64,000 nucleotides of DNA from Bacillota bacterium (GTDB lineage: Bacteria; Bacillota; Clostridia; Clostridiales; Clostridiaceae). The DNA is taken from the NCBI GenBank assembly GCA_023435985.1, contig JAEZKY010000331.1, forward strand, positions 1 to 64,000. Reading direction: 5' to 3'. Below the pieces are notes generated by a model that made no database searches, had not been told where the DNA came from, and worked only from the letters and a program-made list of their open reading frames with translations. A program made the translations under genes and the position numbers. Below are positions 27,789 to 37,596 of this stretch, piece by piece (position 1 is the first letter of the stretch; the number at the start of each line of letters is the position of its first letter).

Positions 27789-27846
27789 CTAAATTCAATG
27801 ATTAGAATAATTATTTTTTACTATGGCTCAAAGGAAGGTATAACAT

Positions 27847-30651
27847 ATGAAGCAAATTGAGAAAATTTATAATTATATATTATTAAAATCTAAAGAATTT
27901 ACAAAAGAAAAATTATTAGAAGTTAAGGGATTTAGCGCACAACAAATTGGTGAGCATTTTGGGGTTTTAAGAAGTAATGTATCACGAGAATTAAACAATC
28001 TTTGCCGTGAAAAAAAAATAATTAAAATAAAAAATAGGCCTGTACTCTATTTTGAAAAAGAACAATTCATTAAATTATTAAATATAAAGGGTGTCTTTGA
28101 TTATGAAGAAGGTATAGATATTAAGGACTTCATTGATATATCTGATGAAAGGAAGGATAGATCATCATTTAATTCCCTTATTGGTTTTAATAGAAGTTTA
28201 AAAAATCAAATTGAACAAGCTAAAGCAGCATTATTGTATCCTCCTAACGGACTTCATACATTGATAATTGGAGGCACAGGAGTCGGGAAAAGTTTGTTTG
28301 CCAATATGATGTATAAATATTATAAGAGCATTAAAGAATTGCCAGAAGATCCTCCTTTTATTATTTTTAATTGTGCAGATTATTGTAATAATCCACAACT
28401 GTTATTATCTCATATTTTTGGACATGTAAAAGGAGCATTTACGGGGGCAGAAAAAGAGAAAGAAGGTATAGTTGAAAAAGCTGATGGTGGAATTTTGTTT
28501 TTAGATGAAATTCATAGATTGCCCCCAGAAGGTCAAGAAATGGTTTTTTATTTTATGGATACTGGAACATATAATAAACTTGGAGAAACGGACAGACGTA
28601 GAAGAGCAAATGTATTGCTAATTGGGGCTACAACTGAAGATCCAAATTCTGCATTATTAAATACATTTATTAGAAGAATTCCTATAACAATAACAATACC
28701 AGCATTTGATGAAAGATCTATAGATGAAAAGTTAGAATTAGTCCAATATTTGTTTTCAAAAGAAGCCCAAAGAGTGAATAAAGCCATTAGGATTTCATCA
28801 GAAGCAATTAAAGCTTTAATAGGCAGTACTACATATGGAAATGTTGGACAATTAAAGTCAAATATACAGTTAGTATGTGCTAAGGGATTTTTTAATTCTG
28901 TAAATACAGATAAAAATATTGAGATAAATTTGACTTTATTACCTCCTAATATTAAAAGTGGAATATTAGTTTTTGGAAATCAAACAGGAGACAATACAAC
29001 AATGTGGAATATGATGCCTAATAGCATTACTATACAACCTGATGGAAATAAAACCTTTTTAGAAACGGATGATTATGAAACGCCATTTAACATTTACAGC
29101 ATAATAGAAAATAAAACTTCATTACTAAAGGAGGAAGGACTTGATGATAATGAAATAAATAGTTTTATAACTACGGATATAAATATTCATTTAAAACAGT
29201 TTTACGATAGATTTAAAAATGATATTAATCGAAGGGAAGGACTATTGAAGATTGTAGATAAGGATATTATTGATTTTGCTGAGGAGATAAAAAAAATAGC
29301 GGAAACAAGATTGAGTAGAAAATTAAATGAAAGATTTATTTATGCTACAAGTCTTCATTTTAGTGCTCTATTTAACCGAATTAAAAAAAATACTGTGTCA
29401 CTTGAATCCAATATTACCTTATCAATTTCTGCTGAAAGTAATGAATATAAAGTTGCTAAAGAAATTCATAAACTTATACAAAAGAATTTCAATCTCATTA
29501 TACCAGATGTAGAAATTGAATATTTGGCTTTACTCCTAAGTTCAATACAAGAATCATCTCGTCAGGAGAGAGTGGGAATAGTTGTGGCTTCTCATGGAGC
29601 CAATATTGCTACGAGTATGGTTAGCTTAGCTAAAAAACTCTTCGAAGCAGATAACATTTTAGCAGTTGATATGCCGCTTGAAAGATCTCCAGCAGACATA
29701 CTGGATACGGTTATTGAAAAAGTTAAACAGGTTGATGAAGGAAAAGGGGTATTACTTTTGGTAGATATGGGTTCACTAAATAGTTTTGGTGAAGTAATAA
29801 AAGAAAAAACAGGCATAGAAATAAAAAGTATTGATATGGTATCTACCCCTTTGGTTTTAGAGGCAGTTAGAAAATGTTCTGTTTGCGATGTGGATTTAAA
29901 TTCAGTGTATTCATATTTACTTACAGATTTTAGAGGATATTCAAATAATATTTCTGAATATATAGCTCAAAACAAGAAGCAAAAAGAAAAAGTTATAGTT
30001 ACAGTTTGTTCTACAGGAAAAGGTGCAGCGCTTAAACTTAAAGTATTAGTTGAAAATGTTATAAGGAATATAAGTACTGAAAAGATTAATGTTGTTTCAC
30101 TAGGAGTGAAAAATTTAAAAAATAGTATTACCCGTATTTCCAAGGAAAGCAATATTTTAGCTGTTATAGGCATTGCTAATCCAAAGCTTGAAATACCATT
30201 TATATCAATAGAGCAATTAATTGATGGAAGTGGAGAAAATACTTTAGTAAGTATTCTAGAGGTGAAAAATATTAAGCCTGTTGAAAGTAAAGGAAACAAA
30301 CAGATTATTTTTAAAGATCTCTGTATACAAAATCTTTCGGAAATCATAACATTTCTTAATCCAAAGAAAATTTATTCAGTATTAGATGAATTTTTGCATT
30401 TGATTGAGAAATCATTAAATATAAGTTTCCACAATTCAGCTAAGTTAAGAATTATGTTTCATGTCGCATGTGCATTAGAAAGAATGATTCGAAATAATGG
30501 ATTAGTTTATGATGAAGAAAATGTAAATTTTGATGAAAAAACTATTCGGGCATTAAAGGAAGCTAGTTTGCTCTTTAAAGATGCGTTATCAATAAAATTA
30601 ACGGATGATGAAATATACTTTATAGCAGATATTATAAAAATGACAGATTAG
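27847..30651 (+). CDS. LevR/ManR-type sigma-54-dependent PTS regulator
   Basis: A 934-residue activator. The N-terminal HTH is at about residues 25-65. The AAA+ domain has Walker [11 protein letters not shown] at about 142, GAFTGA (the sigma-54 contact loop) at about 196, and Walker [12 protein letters not shown] at about 215. PRD1 follows at about 450-565. The EIIA-mannose-like domain starts [19 protein letters not shown] at about 576 with its phospho-His in SHGAN. An EIIB-like segment comes next, and PRD2 is C-terminal ([18 protein letters not shown], about 850-930). PTS phosphorylation of the PRDs tunes activity in this family. It should activate the sigma-54 promoter of the adjacent mannose-class PTS operon and perhaps its own promoter at 27521. 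Confidence 0.93.
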   Translation: MKQIEKIYNYILLKSKEFTKEKLLEVKGFSAQQIGEHFGVLRSNVSRELNNLCREKKIIKIKNRPVLYFEKEQFIKLLNIKGVFDYEEGIDIKDFIDISDERKDRSSFNSLIGFNRSLKNQIEQAKAALLYPPNGLHTLIIGGTGVGKSLFANMMYKYYKSIKELPEDPPFIIFNCADYCNNPQLLLSHIFGHVKGAFTGAEKEKEGIVEKADGGILFLDEIHRLPPEGQEMVFYFMDTGTYNKLGETDRRRRANVLLIGATTEDPNSALLNTFIRRIPITITIPAFDERSIDEKLELVQYLFSKEAQRVNKAIRISSEAIKALIGSTTYGNVGQLKSNIQLVCAKGFFNSVNTDKNIEINLTLLPPNIKSGILVFGNQTGDNTTMWNMMPNSITIQPDGNKTFLETDDYETPFNIYSIIENKTSLLKEEGLDDNEINSFITTDINIHLKQFYDRFKNDINRREGLLKIVDKDIIDFAEEIKKIAETRLSRKLNERFIYATSLHFSALFNRIKKNTVSLESNITLSISAESNEYKVAKEIHKLIQKNFNLIIPDVEIEYLALLLSSIQESSRQERVGIVVASHGANIATSMVSLAKKLFEADNILAVDMPLERSPADILDTVIEKVKQVDEGKGVLLLVDMGSLNSFGEVIKEKTGIEIKSIDMVSTPLVLEAVRKCSVCDVDLNSVYSYLLTDFRGYSNNISEYIAQNKKQKEKVIVTVCSTGKGAALKLKVLVENVIRNISTEKINVVSLGVKNLKNSITRISKESNILAVIGIANPKLEIPFISIEQLIDGSGENTLVSILEVKNIKPVESKGNKQIIFKDLCIQNLSEIITFLNPKKIYSVLDEFLHLIEKSLNISFHNSAKLRIMFHVACALERMIRNNGLVYDEENVNFDEKTIRALKEASLLFKDALSIKLTDDEIYFIADIIKMTD

Positions 30652-30725
30652 TAATTGAATAAAATAGAAACAAGAATATTTTCGAGGAGTTATGTTTGGG
30701 TAGATAATTATTTAATAAAAATAGC

Positions 30726-30802
30726 CAGTGAAGAATTACTTATAAAAATAGTATGAGTATTGAAAAATGCCCATAGCTTTTATAAATAATTCTTCACTTT
30801 TT
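30726..30802 (+). terminator. hairpin terminator after the levR-like gene
   Basis: AGTGAAGAATTA with TATAAAA inside pairs with TTTTATAA...TAATTCTTCACT, followed by TTTTTAG. The stem is long with a large loop. Confidence 0.75.
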
Positions 30803-30905
30803 AGCGATAAGTTATTTTTAGTAAATATATGTTTAGAAAGTATAAACTACTATATTTATGTATTAAGTCTAAAAGAGTGTGTGAATTAAAGTGGAACTTA
30901 CATAT

Positions 30906-31134
30906 AAGGCATAATTAAATAAATAACAAGTCCATTTGTCGGCCTATTTTCCATTAGAGCAAGCTCGACTCGCTACGCTTGCTGAGTAAGCGATTCACAC
31001 CAAATCATAGATTTGGGTTCTCTGCTCATCGGCAAATTGACCTAATAGGCTCACTATGAGGTAAATTTACCTTCTTGTCTGATGAAAAATATTTAAGGCA
31101 ACCTTGGACCTGTTATTTATTTTTATGTGCCTAA
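30906..31134. repeat. hairpin repeat copy B (229 bp) with the same termini
   Basis: The left end AAGGCATAATTAAATAAATA plus ACAAGTCC and the right end GGACCTGTTATTTATTTTTA plus TGTGCC are inverted copies of each other and match the ends of copies A (18761) and C (44917). The interior, about 170 bp, is different: it contains GC-richer stretches (GAGCAAGCTCGACTCGCTAC) and small palindromes such as CCAAATCATAGATTTGG and GGTAAATTTACC. No ORF is present. It lies between levR and the PTS promoter. Confidence 0.8.
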
Positions 31135-31256
31135 CTGTGTTAAATGTAAATATAAGAGTGTAAATTTAGAAACCACAGTGTAGTCTATAAAAATATAATT
31201 TTCTAAGGTATTGAAAATAAAGTTCTATGCTGTAATGTATATATTTACACCCTTTT
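31135..31256 (+). promoter_or_regulatory. candidate enhancer region of the PTS operon
   Basis: Contains GTGTTAAATGTAAATAT and GTGTAAATTTAG-like elements about 25 bp apart, similar to elements before the levR promoter. The position 60-120 bp upstream of the -24/-12 element suits activator binding. Confidence 0.45.
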
Positions 31257-31273
31257 TTGGCATGGCAATTGCT
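31257..31273 (+). promoter_or_regulatory. sigma-54 promoter of the mannose-class PTS operon
   Basis: TTGGCATGGCAATTGCT: GG at 31259-31260, ten bases, GC at 31271-31272, a near-perfect -24/-12 element. It lies 53 bp before the EIIA start and downstream of the activator gene carrying GAFTGA. Confidence 0.88.
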
Positions 31274-31325
31274 ATTAAAAAAGGTATAAAAATAATATAT
31301 GTACTAATGGAAGGATGATGCAATA

Positions 31326-31748
31326 ATGATCTCAGTAATAATAGCCACTCATGGCATGTTTTCAGAAGAAATTCTTAAATCTGCGGAAATGATTTTTGGA
31401 ACTCAGGAAAATGTGGGCGCTGTTACATTTAAACCAGGTGAGGGAGTAGAAGCCTTAGTAGAAAAGTATAATATGCTCATAAAGAAAATGGATTCTAAAG
31501 ACGGTGTTTTATTTATGGTTGATCTTTTTGGAGGTAGTCCATTTAATGCAGCTAGTTTGATCGCGGTAAAGAATGAGAATATGGAAATAGTTACGGGTGT
31601 GAATCTTCCAATGATTTTAGAAGTATTAGGAAGTAGAGAATTTTTATCTATGTCAGAACTGCTAAAGGTAGCAACGGATTCAGGAAAAGACGCTATAAAA
31701 ACTTTATCTAAAAATTTTCAAGAGAATATGAATGATGAATTGATATAA
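31326..31748 (+). CDS. PTS mannose-family EIIA component
   Basis: A 140-residue cytoplasmic phosphotransfer protein. The start ISVIIATHGMFSEEI carries the phospho-accepting His9, and VLFMVDLFGGSPFNAASLIA is the second conserved segment of EIIA-Man. Phosphate passes from HPr to this His and then to EIIB. GGAAGGATG precedes the ATG. It is the first gene of a four-gene EIIA-EIIB-EIIC-EIID operon under the sigma-54 promoter at 31257. EIIA and EIIB are separate proteins, as in LevDE-type systems. Confidence 0.94.
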   Translation: MISVIIATHGMFSEEILKSAEMIFGTQENVGAVTFKPGEGVEALVEKYNMLIKKMDSKDGVLFMVDLFGGSPFNAASLIAVKNENMEIVTGVNLPMILEVLGSREFLSMSELLKVATDSGKDAIKTLSKNFQENMNDELI

Positions 31749-31828
31749 ATGCTTAGTGCAAAAAATTACATGTAAATATATATGTAACTCAATATAAAAG
31801 AAAAAAGAGATAAGAAGGAGATATAGTT

Positions 31829-32320
31829 ATGGAAATTAGTTTTGTAAGAATAGACGATAGGTTAATTCATGGGCAGGTTGCAACAGTTTGGACAAAGGAG
31901 AGCGGCTGCAACAGAATAATGGCTGTAAGTGATGAGGTTGCAGCTGATAGCTTGAGAAAGCAATTAGTAATTCAAGTAGCACCTCCTGGAATAAAAGCAT
32001 ATGTAATTCCAGTAGCAAAAGCAATAGAAGCATATAAAGATCCTAAATTTAATAGCTTTAAAACTTTATTTTTATTCACAAATCCAACAGATGTACTTAG
32101 GATGGTTGACGGTGGAGTTGACATTAAATCTGTAAACGTTGGCGGTATGTGTTATAAGGACGGTACAAAGCAAATCACAAATGCACTATGTATGAGTAAT
32201 GAGGATATTCAAGCCTTCAAAAAGCTTCATGAAAAAGGTATTGAATTAGAAGTGAGAAAATTAGCCAAAGACACTAAAATTAACTTAATGGATAGACTTA
32301 AGGAATTAAAACTCATATAG
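31829..32320 (+). CDS. PTS mannose/fructose/sorbose EIIB component
   Basis: A 163-residue cytoplasmic subunit. FVRIDDRLIHGQVATVW contains the phospho-His14, the hallmark of mannose-family EIIB. VNVGGMCYKDGTKQI later in the chain is also conserved. It takes phosphate from EIIA and phosphorylates the sugar entering through EIIC/EIID. GAAGGAG at 31814-31820 precedes the ATG. The 80-bp gap from EIIA shows no terminator. Confidence 0.95.
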   Translation: MEISFVRIDDRLIHGQVATVWTKESGCNRIMAVSDEVAADSLRKQLVIQVAPPGIKAYVIPVAKAIEAYKDPKFNSFKTLFLFTNPTDVLRMVDGGVDIKSVNVGGMCYKDGTKQITNALCMSNEDIQAFKKLHEKGIELEVRKLAKDTKINLMDRLKELKLI

Positions 32321-32379
32321 ATATATAAATAATAGTTTATATATATTTTTAAAGTTTTAAGAAAGAGGGGAATTTATAA

Positions 32380-33174
32380 ATGAGCACTTTACAATTAATT
32401 TTATTAGTAATCGTTGCAGCAGTTGCTGGTATGGCTAGTGTATTGGACGAAGCACAATTCCATAGACCACTAATTGCATGTACATTAGTTGGACTTGTAT
32501 TAGGAGATATTAAAACAGGAATTATATTAGGTGGAACACTAGAAATGTTAGCACTTGGTTGGATGAATGTTGGTGCAGCAATGGCACCAGATGCAGCTCT
32601 TGCAAGTGTAATATCAGCAATTCTTGTAATCGTTGGAAAGCAATCGATTGGAGCAGGTATTGCAGTTGCAGTACCAATAGCAGCAGCAGGACAAGTATTA
32701 ACTATATTTGTAAGAACAATAACAGTATTTTTCCAACATTTAGCTGATAAATATGCTGAAGCTGGTAATACAAGAGGAATAGAAATGTGTCATATTCTAG
32801 GTTTATCACTTCAAGCAATACGTGTAGCTGTTCCAGCTGCTATTGTAGGAGTTCTTGCAGGTACAGATGCTGTAAATGCAGCACTTGCAGCTATACCAAC
32901 AGTAATTACAAGAGGACTCCAAGTATCTGGTGGATTTATTGTAGTTGTTGGGTATGCAATGGTTATTAATATGATGAAGAGTAAATCACTAATGCCATTT
33001 TTCTTTATCGGATTCTTAATAGCAGCATTCACTAACTTTAACTTAATTGGTTTTGGTGCTGTAGGTGTAATTGCAGCAATATTTCATATTAAATCAATAG
33101 CTAATGAAGGAAAAGTAGTAGTAGCAACAGCTGGTAATAGTATAGATGATGTTGATGATTCAGATTTAATGTAA
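32380..33174 (+). CDS. PTS mannose-family EIIC component
   Basis: A 264-residue membrane protein with multiple hydrophobic segments, containing LALGWMNVGAAMAPDAALAS, a signature of EIIC-Man/Sor proteins. With EIID it forms the sugar channel. GAGGGG at 32366-32371 precedes the ATG. The last 25 residues are an acidic cytoplasmic tail. The sugar cannot be read from sequence; mannose, fructose, sorbose or glucose are all possible. Confidence 0.95.
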   Translation: MSTLQLILLVIVAAVAGMASVLDEAQFHRPLIACTLVGLVLGDIKTGIILGGTLEMLALGWMNVGAAMAPDAALASVISAILVIVGKQSIGAGIAVAVPIAAAGQVLTIFVRTITVFFQHLADKYAEAGNTRGIEMCHILGLSLQAIRVAVPAAIVGVLAGTDAVNAALAAIPTVITRGLQVSGGFIVVVGYAMVINMMKSKSLMPFFFIGFLIAAFTNFNLIGFGAVGVIAAIFHIKSIANEGKVVVATAGNSIDDVDDSDLM

Positions 33175-33196
33175 AATACAGAAGGGGGATACAACA

Positions 33197-34018
33197 ATGA
33201 GTCAGAAAAAATTAGATAAAAGTGATTTAGTAAAAATGTTCATCCGTTCAAATTTCCTTTTAGGTTCATTTAATTTTGAAAGAATGCAGTCTGTAGGATT
33301 TTGTGTATCATTAATACCTGCATTAAAGAAATTGTATAAGGGTGATGAATTAAAAGCAGCACTTAAAAGACATCTGGAATTCTTTAATACACATCCATAT
33401 GTGGCTAAACCAATTATGGGAATAACAGCAGCAATGGAGGAACAGAAGGCAAATGGAGCTGATATTGATGAGGCATCAATAAGTGGTGTGAAAATAGGGC
33501 TTATGGGACCTCTTGCGGGAGTTGGAGATCCAATATTCTGGGGAACAGTAAGGCCGGTGCTTGCAGCTTTAGGTGCAGGATTTGCACTTACTGGAAGTAT
33601 CATTGGACCATTAATTTTCTTCCTAGTATTTAATGCAATAAGACTTTCGATAAACTGGTATGGAATATTTTATGGTTATGAAAAGGGTACTCAGTTGGTT
33701 TCTGACATGTCAGGAAATAAATTAAGGTATCTTACTGAAGGCTCTTCAGTACTTGGATTATTAGTTATAGGTGGTCTTGTTTCAAAATGGACAACTGTCA
33801 ATATACCATTTGTAATTTCTAAGTATACAGGGCAAGATGGTAAAGAAGTAGTTACAACAGTTCAAAGTGTATTAGACAGCTTAATGCCAGGATTAGTTCC
33901 ACTTCTACTAACATTTTTGTGTATGTACCTATTAAAGAAAAAAGTTAATCCATTATTAATCATATTTGGATTATTTGCAGTAGGTATTTTAGGAGTTGCG
34001 TCTGGAATATTACAATAA
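33197..34018 (+). CDS. PTS mannose-family EIID component
   Basis: A 273-residue membrane subunit. The N-terminal cytoplasmic part has LVKMFIRSNFLLGSFNFERM and FFNTHPYVAKPIMGI, then KIGLMGPLAGVGDPIFWGT, the strongest EIID signature. Hydrophobic helices follow at about 120-150, 180-200 and 230-270. It completes the PTS with EIIC. AGAAGGGGG precedes the ATG; the transcript ends at 34116. Confidence 0.95.
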   Translation: MSQKKLDKSDLVKMFIRSNFLLGSFNFERMQSVGFCVSLIPALKKLYKGDELKAALKRHLEFFNTHPYVAKPIMGITAAMEEQKANGADIDEASISGVKIGLMGPLAGVGDPIFWGTVRPVLAALGAGFALTGSIIGPLIFFLVFNAIRLSINWYGIFYGYEKGTQLVSDMSGNKLRYLTEGSSVLGLLVIGGLVSKWTTVNIPFVISKYTGQDGKEVVTTVQSVLDSLMPGLVPLLLTFLCMYLLKKKVNPLLIIFGLFAVGILGVASGILQ

Positions 34019-34115
34019 TTTTTAGATTAATATTATTATTTGAAATATTATATTGCTAGAGCAGCAGCTTGATTTTTGTATAAAATATAATCAATAAAAA
34101 TAAGTGAATTATAAG

Positions 34116-34161
34116 AAAGAACTTTGCATGAAAACCGAATTGTGCAAGGTTCTTGTTTTTT
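34116..34161 (+). terminator. intrinsic terminator of the PTS operon
   Basis: AAGAACTTTGCA pairs with TGTGCAAGGTTCTT around ATGAAAACCGAAT, followed by GTTTTTT. Confidence 0.88.
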
Positions 34162-34324
34162 ATCATTTTGAAAATTATATTAAAGTTAAACCTGTAGATA
34201 ACCTTTACTCAATTCTAGTTTAATAAAATTAAATATCATAAAAAAGTAAAATGCTTAAATATACTTAATTATATTGAATAAATACTTAAATATGCTTATA
34301 ATAATTTTAGAGGAGGAGATTTAT

Positions 34325-34942
34325 ATGGTTAAAGAAGAGGTATGTAGAAAATCAAATAATGATGTAATTCTTCCATATAGGGAAAGATTATATGTAAATA
34401 CTACAGAAAAGAAAAAAATAGTAGAAAAAGCTATGAATTTTATTCACGATAATGGAAAATACTTTTTTGATGTTTCTACTAGTGTTCAATTTCTTGCACA
34501 AGAGTTAAATAAAAATGTTATTGTATTTACTCATTCTCTAGATAATTTTAAGATACTTTCAGAAAAGTCAAATGTATTAGTAAATTTAATATCTGGAGAA
34601 TTTAATACTAGGAATCGTTTTTTTTATAGAGAAGATTATGAAAAGTATTTAAATGAAGTAGAGTTTGATTCAGCATTTTTAGGTGCTGGAGCTATAAGAA
34701 GTGATGGCGTTTATTATGAAAATGAAGAAGATGCTTTTGTTAAAAGAGAAGTTGTAAAAAGATCAAAGAAAGTAATTTTGCTTGCAGAACATCAAAAATA
34801 TGAAAAGACTGCTAAATATAAAGGATTAGATTTGGAACAAGCAAATATCATTATTGTTGATCCTATCTCAATTTCTTTATTTATATATATTATAGCATCG
34901 CAAAATATTAAAATTAATCCTAATAGCCTGGTAATCATATAG
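34325..34942 (+). CDS. headless DeoR-type protein (sensor domain only)
   Basis: A 205-residue protein that aligns along its whole length with the C-terminal sensor domain of the next gene (34966-35721): LPYRERLYVNTTEKKKIVEK matches KAYRERIEAYSEEKKNIAQK, and YFFDVSTSVQFLAQELNK matches YFFDVSTTVSFLAQKIDK. The N-terminal winged HTH of DeoR proteins is absent, and no HTH is encoded in the 160 bp upstream in any frame that I can see. GGAGGAGAT at 34312-34320 makes the ATG at 34325 a proper start. It may bind the same sugar phosphate or mix with the full-length regulator as a modulator. A decayed remnant is the alternative, but the frame is intact. Confidence 0.82.
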   Translation: MVKEEVCRKSNNDVILPYRERLYVNTTEKKKIVEKAMNFIHDNGKYFFDVSTSVQFLAQELNKNVIVFTHSLDNFKILSEKSNVLVNLISGEFNTRNRFFYREDYEKYLNEVEFDSAFLGAGAIRSDGVYYENEEDAFVKREVVKRSKKVILLAEHQKYEKTAKYKGLDLEQANIIIVDPISISLFIYIIASQNIKINPNSLVII

Positions 34943-34965
34943 ATTTAAGAAGTAGGTGATCAAAA

Positions 34966-35721
34966 ATGTATCAAGAAGAAAGACTTTTGAAAATATTAGA
35001 GCATTTAAATGAACATAACTATATGTCTATTCATGATATTTGTAAAATGTTTAATGTATCTAGGGATACTGCACGACGTGATATAGTGAAACTCATAAGT
35101 GAAGGAACAGCGGTTAGAACTCATGGAGGAATCAGCTTGCCGGTTTTACAAGATACTATTAAAGCATATAGGGAGAGAATAGAAGCTTATTCAGAAGAAA
35201 AGAAAAATATTGCTCAAAAAGCAATGGAATTTATTAAGGAAGAGAAGCATTATTTTTTTGATGTTTCTACAACTGTAAGCTTTTTAGCTCAAAAAATAGA
35301 TAAACCTATTTGGGTATTAACACATTCATTAGATAACATTGAAATACTTTCTGAGAAAAAGGATGTGGATGTGCAATCTATTGGTGGAAGCCTAAATAAA
35401 AAAAATAGATTCTTTTATAAATTAGACTGCACAAATTATTTTGAGGATATAAGAGTTGACATTGCGATTTTAGGTGCAGCTTCAATAACAGAAGATGGAA
35501 TATATTATGTAGACCAAGAAGATGCCTCAATTAAACAAGCAGCTATTAAAAAATCTGATTTAGTTATTGTTCTTGCTGAATATGAAAAATTTAAAACTTT
35601 AAGTTACTACAAGGGAGTAAATTGGAATCAAATTGATGTAATTATTACTAATAAAATACCACCTTCTGTATTTATAGATATTATAGAGTCAAATGATATT
35701 AATCTTATAGTTACAAATTAA
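34966..35721 (+). CDS. DeoR-family transcriptional regulator
   Basis: A 251-residue regulator. The winged HTH (about residues 5-58) includes SIHDICKMFNVSRDTARRDI and the hinge RTHGGISL. The sensor domain has YFFDVSTTVSFLAQ, WVLTHSLDNIEIL, QSIGGSLNKKNRFFY and a late VLAEYEKFK motif. It lies 23 bp after its headless paralogue and 42 bp before a HAD phosphatase gene, so the three are probably one operon. The spacing and position suggest control of the local HAD or uronate genes; the effector is unknown. Confidence 0.88.
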   Translation: MYQEERLLKILEHLNEHNYMSIHDICKMFNVSRDTARRDIVKLISEGTAVRTHGGISLPVLQDTIKAYRERIEAYSEEKKNIAQKAMEFIKEEKHYFFDVSTTVSFLAQKIDKPIWVLTHSLDNIEILSEKKDVDVQSIGGSLNKKNRFFYKLDCTNYFEDIRVDIAILGAASITEDGIYYVDQEDASIKQAAIKKSDLVIVLAEYEKFKTLSYYKGVNWNQIDVIITNKIPPSVFIDIIESNDINLIVTN

Positions 35722-35763
35722 AAATAGAAAATTTAAACAAGATTATATGGAGGAGTTGAATTT

Positions 35764-36582
35764 ATGAATAACTTTAAAATGGTGTGCCTAGATATTGATG
35801 GAACTTTGTTAAACTCTAACTATCAAATTAGTGAAAATGTCAAAGATGCAATTAGTGCGGTGGTAAACAAAATGAACATACCTGTAATATTAGTTTCAGC
35901 TAGAATGCCAAAAGGTATAACATTTTTGCAAAAGGAGCTTGAAATAAAACAACCAATTATTTGTTATAGTGGAGCTTTAATTTTAGATAAGGACAAGACG
36001 GTGTTAGATAAGAAATTCATAAATGTATGGGATCTTGAAAAAGTATATAGATTAGCTAAAAATTATAATATACACATGAGTCTATATAAAGATGATGAAT
36101 GGTATATAGAAGAAATGGATAATTGGGCAAAACAAGAAAGTGATATAACAAATATTATACCTAAAATATCTGATTTTAAAGAGTTAATAGATCTATGGAG
36201 AAAAGAAAAGACAGGACCAAATAAAATTTTATGTATGTCTAATCCAGATGAAATAATTAAACTAAAAGAAAACATTAAAGCAGATGATTTAAATTTATAC
36301 CTATCAAAGCCAACATATTTAGAAATTATGCAAGGCACGGTATCGAAAACAACTGCTATAAATTATTTGCAAAAAGTGTTTAATGTAGCTAAAGAAGAGA
36401 TAATAACTATGGGAGATAATTATAATGATATAGATATGTTAAAGTACTCAGGACTTGGAATAGCAATGGGAAATGCTCCAGAAGACGTGAAAAGATATGC
36501 AGACTGTGTGACTTCAACAAATGACGAGGATGGTGTTGCAGAGGCATTAAAGAAATATGTTTTGATATCTGATACCCTTTAG
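35764..36582 (+). CDS. Cof-type HAD-superfamily phosphatase
   Basis: A 272-residue cytoplasmic phosphatase. Motif I is CLDIDGTLLNSN at about residues 8-19 (nucleophile and acid Asp), motif II is the Ser in ILVSARMP, and motif IV is TMGDNYNDIDMLKYSGLG. The cap is of the C2B type. Such enzymes dephosphorylate sugar phosphates or flavin phosphates; the substrate is unknown. GGAGGAGTTG just upstream supports the start. It is likely cotranscribed with the two DeoR-type genes. Confidence 0.9.
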   Translation: MNNFKMVCLDIDGTLLNSNYQISENVKDAISAVVNKMNIPVILVSARMPKGITFLQKELEIKQPIICYSGALILDKDKTVLDKKFINVWDLEKVYRLAKNYNIHMSLYKDDEWYIEEMDNWAKQESDITNIIPKISDFKELIDLWRKEKTGPNKILCMSNPDEIIKLKENIKADDLNLYLSKPTYLEIMQGTVSKTTAINYLQKVFNVAKEEIITMGDNYNDIDMLKYSGLGIAMGNAPEDVKRYADCVTSTNDEDGVAEALKKYVLISDTL

Positions 36583-36649
36583 ATTTGAGGTTTTCCAGAA
36601 TAGTGTCATTGACAATTATTAAGTATGCCATTAAAATTAATTTATAAAA

Positions 36650-36680
36650 ATGAAACGCTGTTTCATAATACGGAACAATA
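36650..36680 (+). promoter_or_regulatory. KdgR/IclR-like operator before kduD
   Basis: ATGAAACGCTGTTTCAT is a palindrome (ATGAAAC-GCT-GTTTCAT) closely matching the known KdgR box core, followed by AATACGGAACAATA. The 31-bp unit matches 22 of 31 positions of the one at 38535-38565. It lies 54 bp before kduD. Confidence 0.72.
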
Positions 36681-36734
36681 ACTATATCTAGTAGTTAAGA
36701 AGAAATATTAAATTAATATGGAGGCGAAGCAAAA

Positions 36735-37517
36735 ATGGCAAACTTTTTAAATGAATTTTCAATGGATTTTTTTAGATTAGATGGGAAAGTAGCAATAGTT
36801 ACAGGTGGAAATACAGGACTTGGACAGGCGTATGCAGCAGCTCTAGCTAAGGCAGGTGCAGATTTAGTAATTACAACTCATGGAACAAATTGGAGCGAAA
36901 CAAAAGAATTGATAGAGAACATGGGTAGAAAGGTTGTATTTGTACAAGCTGATTTGACTAAAAAAGAGGATAGGCAAAATATAATAGAAGTTAGTATGAA
37001 AGAGTTTGGAAAAATAGATATACTAGTAAATAATGCAGGAACTATAAAGAGAGCTCCACTCCTTGAATATAATGAAGAGGACTGGAATGCAGTAATGGAT
37101 ATTAATCTAAATGCAGTATATTTCTTAAGCCAGGAGGCAGCAAAGATAATGGCTAAACAAGGTTCAGGAAAAATAATTAATATTGCGTCAATGTTAACCT
37201 TCCAAGGCGGTAAATTTGTACCACCATATACAGCAAGTAAACATGGAGTAGCTGGTATAACGAAGGCATTTGCTAATGAGCTGGCTTGCAAAAACATTCA
37301 AATAAATGCTATAGCACCAGGATATATAAAGACAGCAAACACAGCGCCAATACGAGAAGATGAAAAGAGAAATAAGGAAATACTTGATAGAATTCCAGCA
37401 GAAAAATGGGCTGAGCCATTTGACTTAATGGGGGCAGTGGTATTTTTAGCGAGCAGGGCTTCAGACTATGTTAATGGACATATTCTAGCAGTTGATGGTG
37501 GATGGTTAGTAAGGTAA
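36735..37517 (+). CDS. kduD: 2-dehydro-3-deoxy-D-gluconate 5-dehydrogenase (KduD-like SDR)
   Basis: A 260-residue short-chain dehydrogenase. The cofactor loop is VTGGNTGLGQAYAAALAKAG, with NNAGTIKRAP, the catalytic Ser in NIASMLTFQGG and Tyr-Lys in YTASKHG. NAIAPGYIKTANTAPIREDE and the following stretch are diagnostic of KduD, which reduces 2,5-diketo-3-deoxygluconate to 2-keto-3-deoxygluconate in pectin uronate catabolism. GGAGGCGAAGC precedes the ATG. A KdgR-like box lies upstream and the IclR gene lies convergently downstream across a bidirectional terminator. Confidence 0.9.
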   Translation: MANFLNEFSMDFFRLDGKVAIVTGGNTGLGQAYAAALAKAGADLVITTHGTNWSETKELIENMGRKVVFVQADLTKKEDRQNIIEVSMKEFGKIDILVNNAGTIKRAPLLEYNEEDWNAVMDINLNAVYFLSQEAAKIMAKQGSGKIINIASMLTFQGGKFVPPYTASKHGVAGITKAFANELACKNIQINAIAPGYIKTANTAPIREDEKRNKEILDRIPAEKWAEPFDLMGAVVFLASRASDYVNGHILAVDGGWLVR

Positions 37518-37530
37518 CAAAGAAAAATTA

Positions 37531-37571
37531 AAAATAACCATAAGTCCGACTAATGGACTTATGGTTATTTT
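37531..37571. terminator. bidirectional terminator between kduD and the IclR gene
   Basis: AAAATAACCATAAGTCC pairs over 17 bp with GGACTTATGGTTATTTT around a 7-nt loop; A and T runs flank it on both sides. Confidence 0.92.
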
Positions 37572-37596
37572 AGGTTACCCTAAAAAGTTAATGAAC

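Noticed and set aside
29967..30347. Minus-strand frame under the levR-like gene
   Set aside because: Shadow of the conserved EIIB/PRD region of the regulator.
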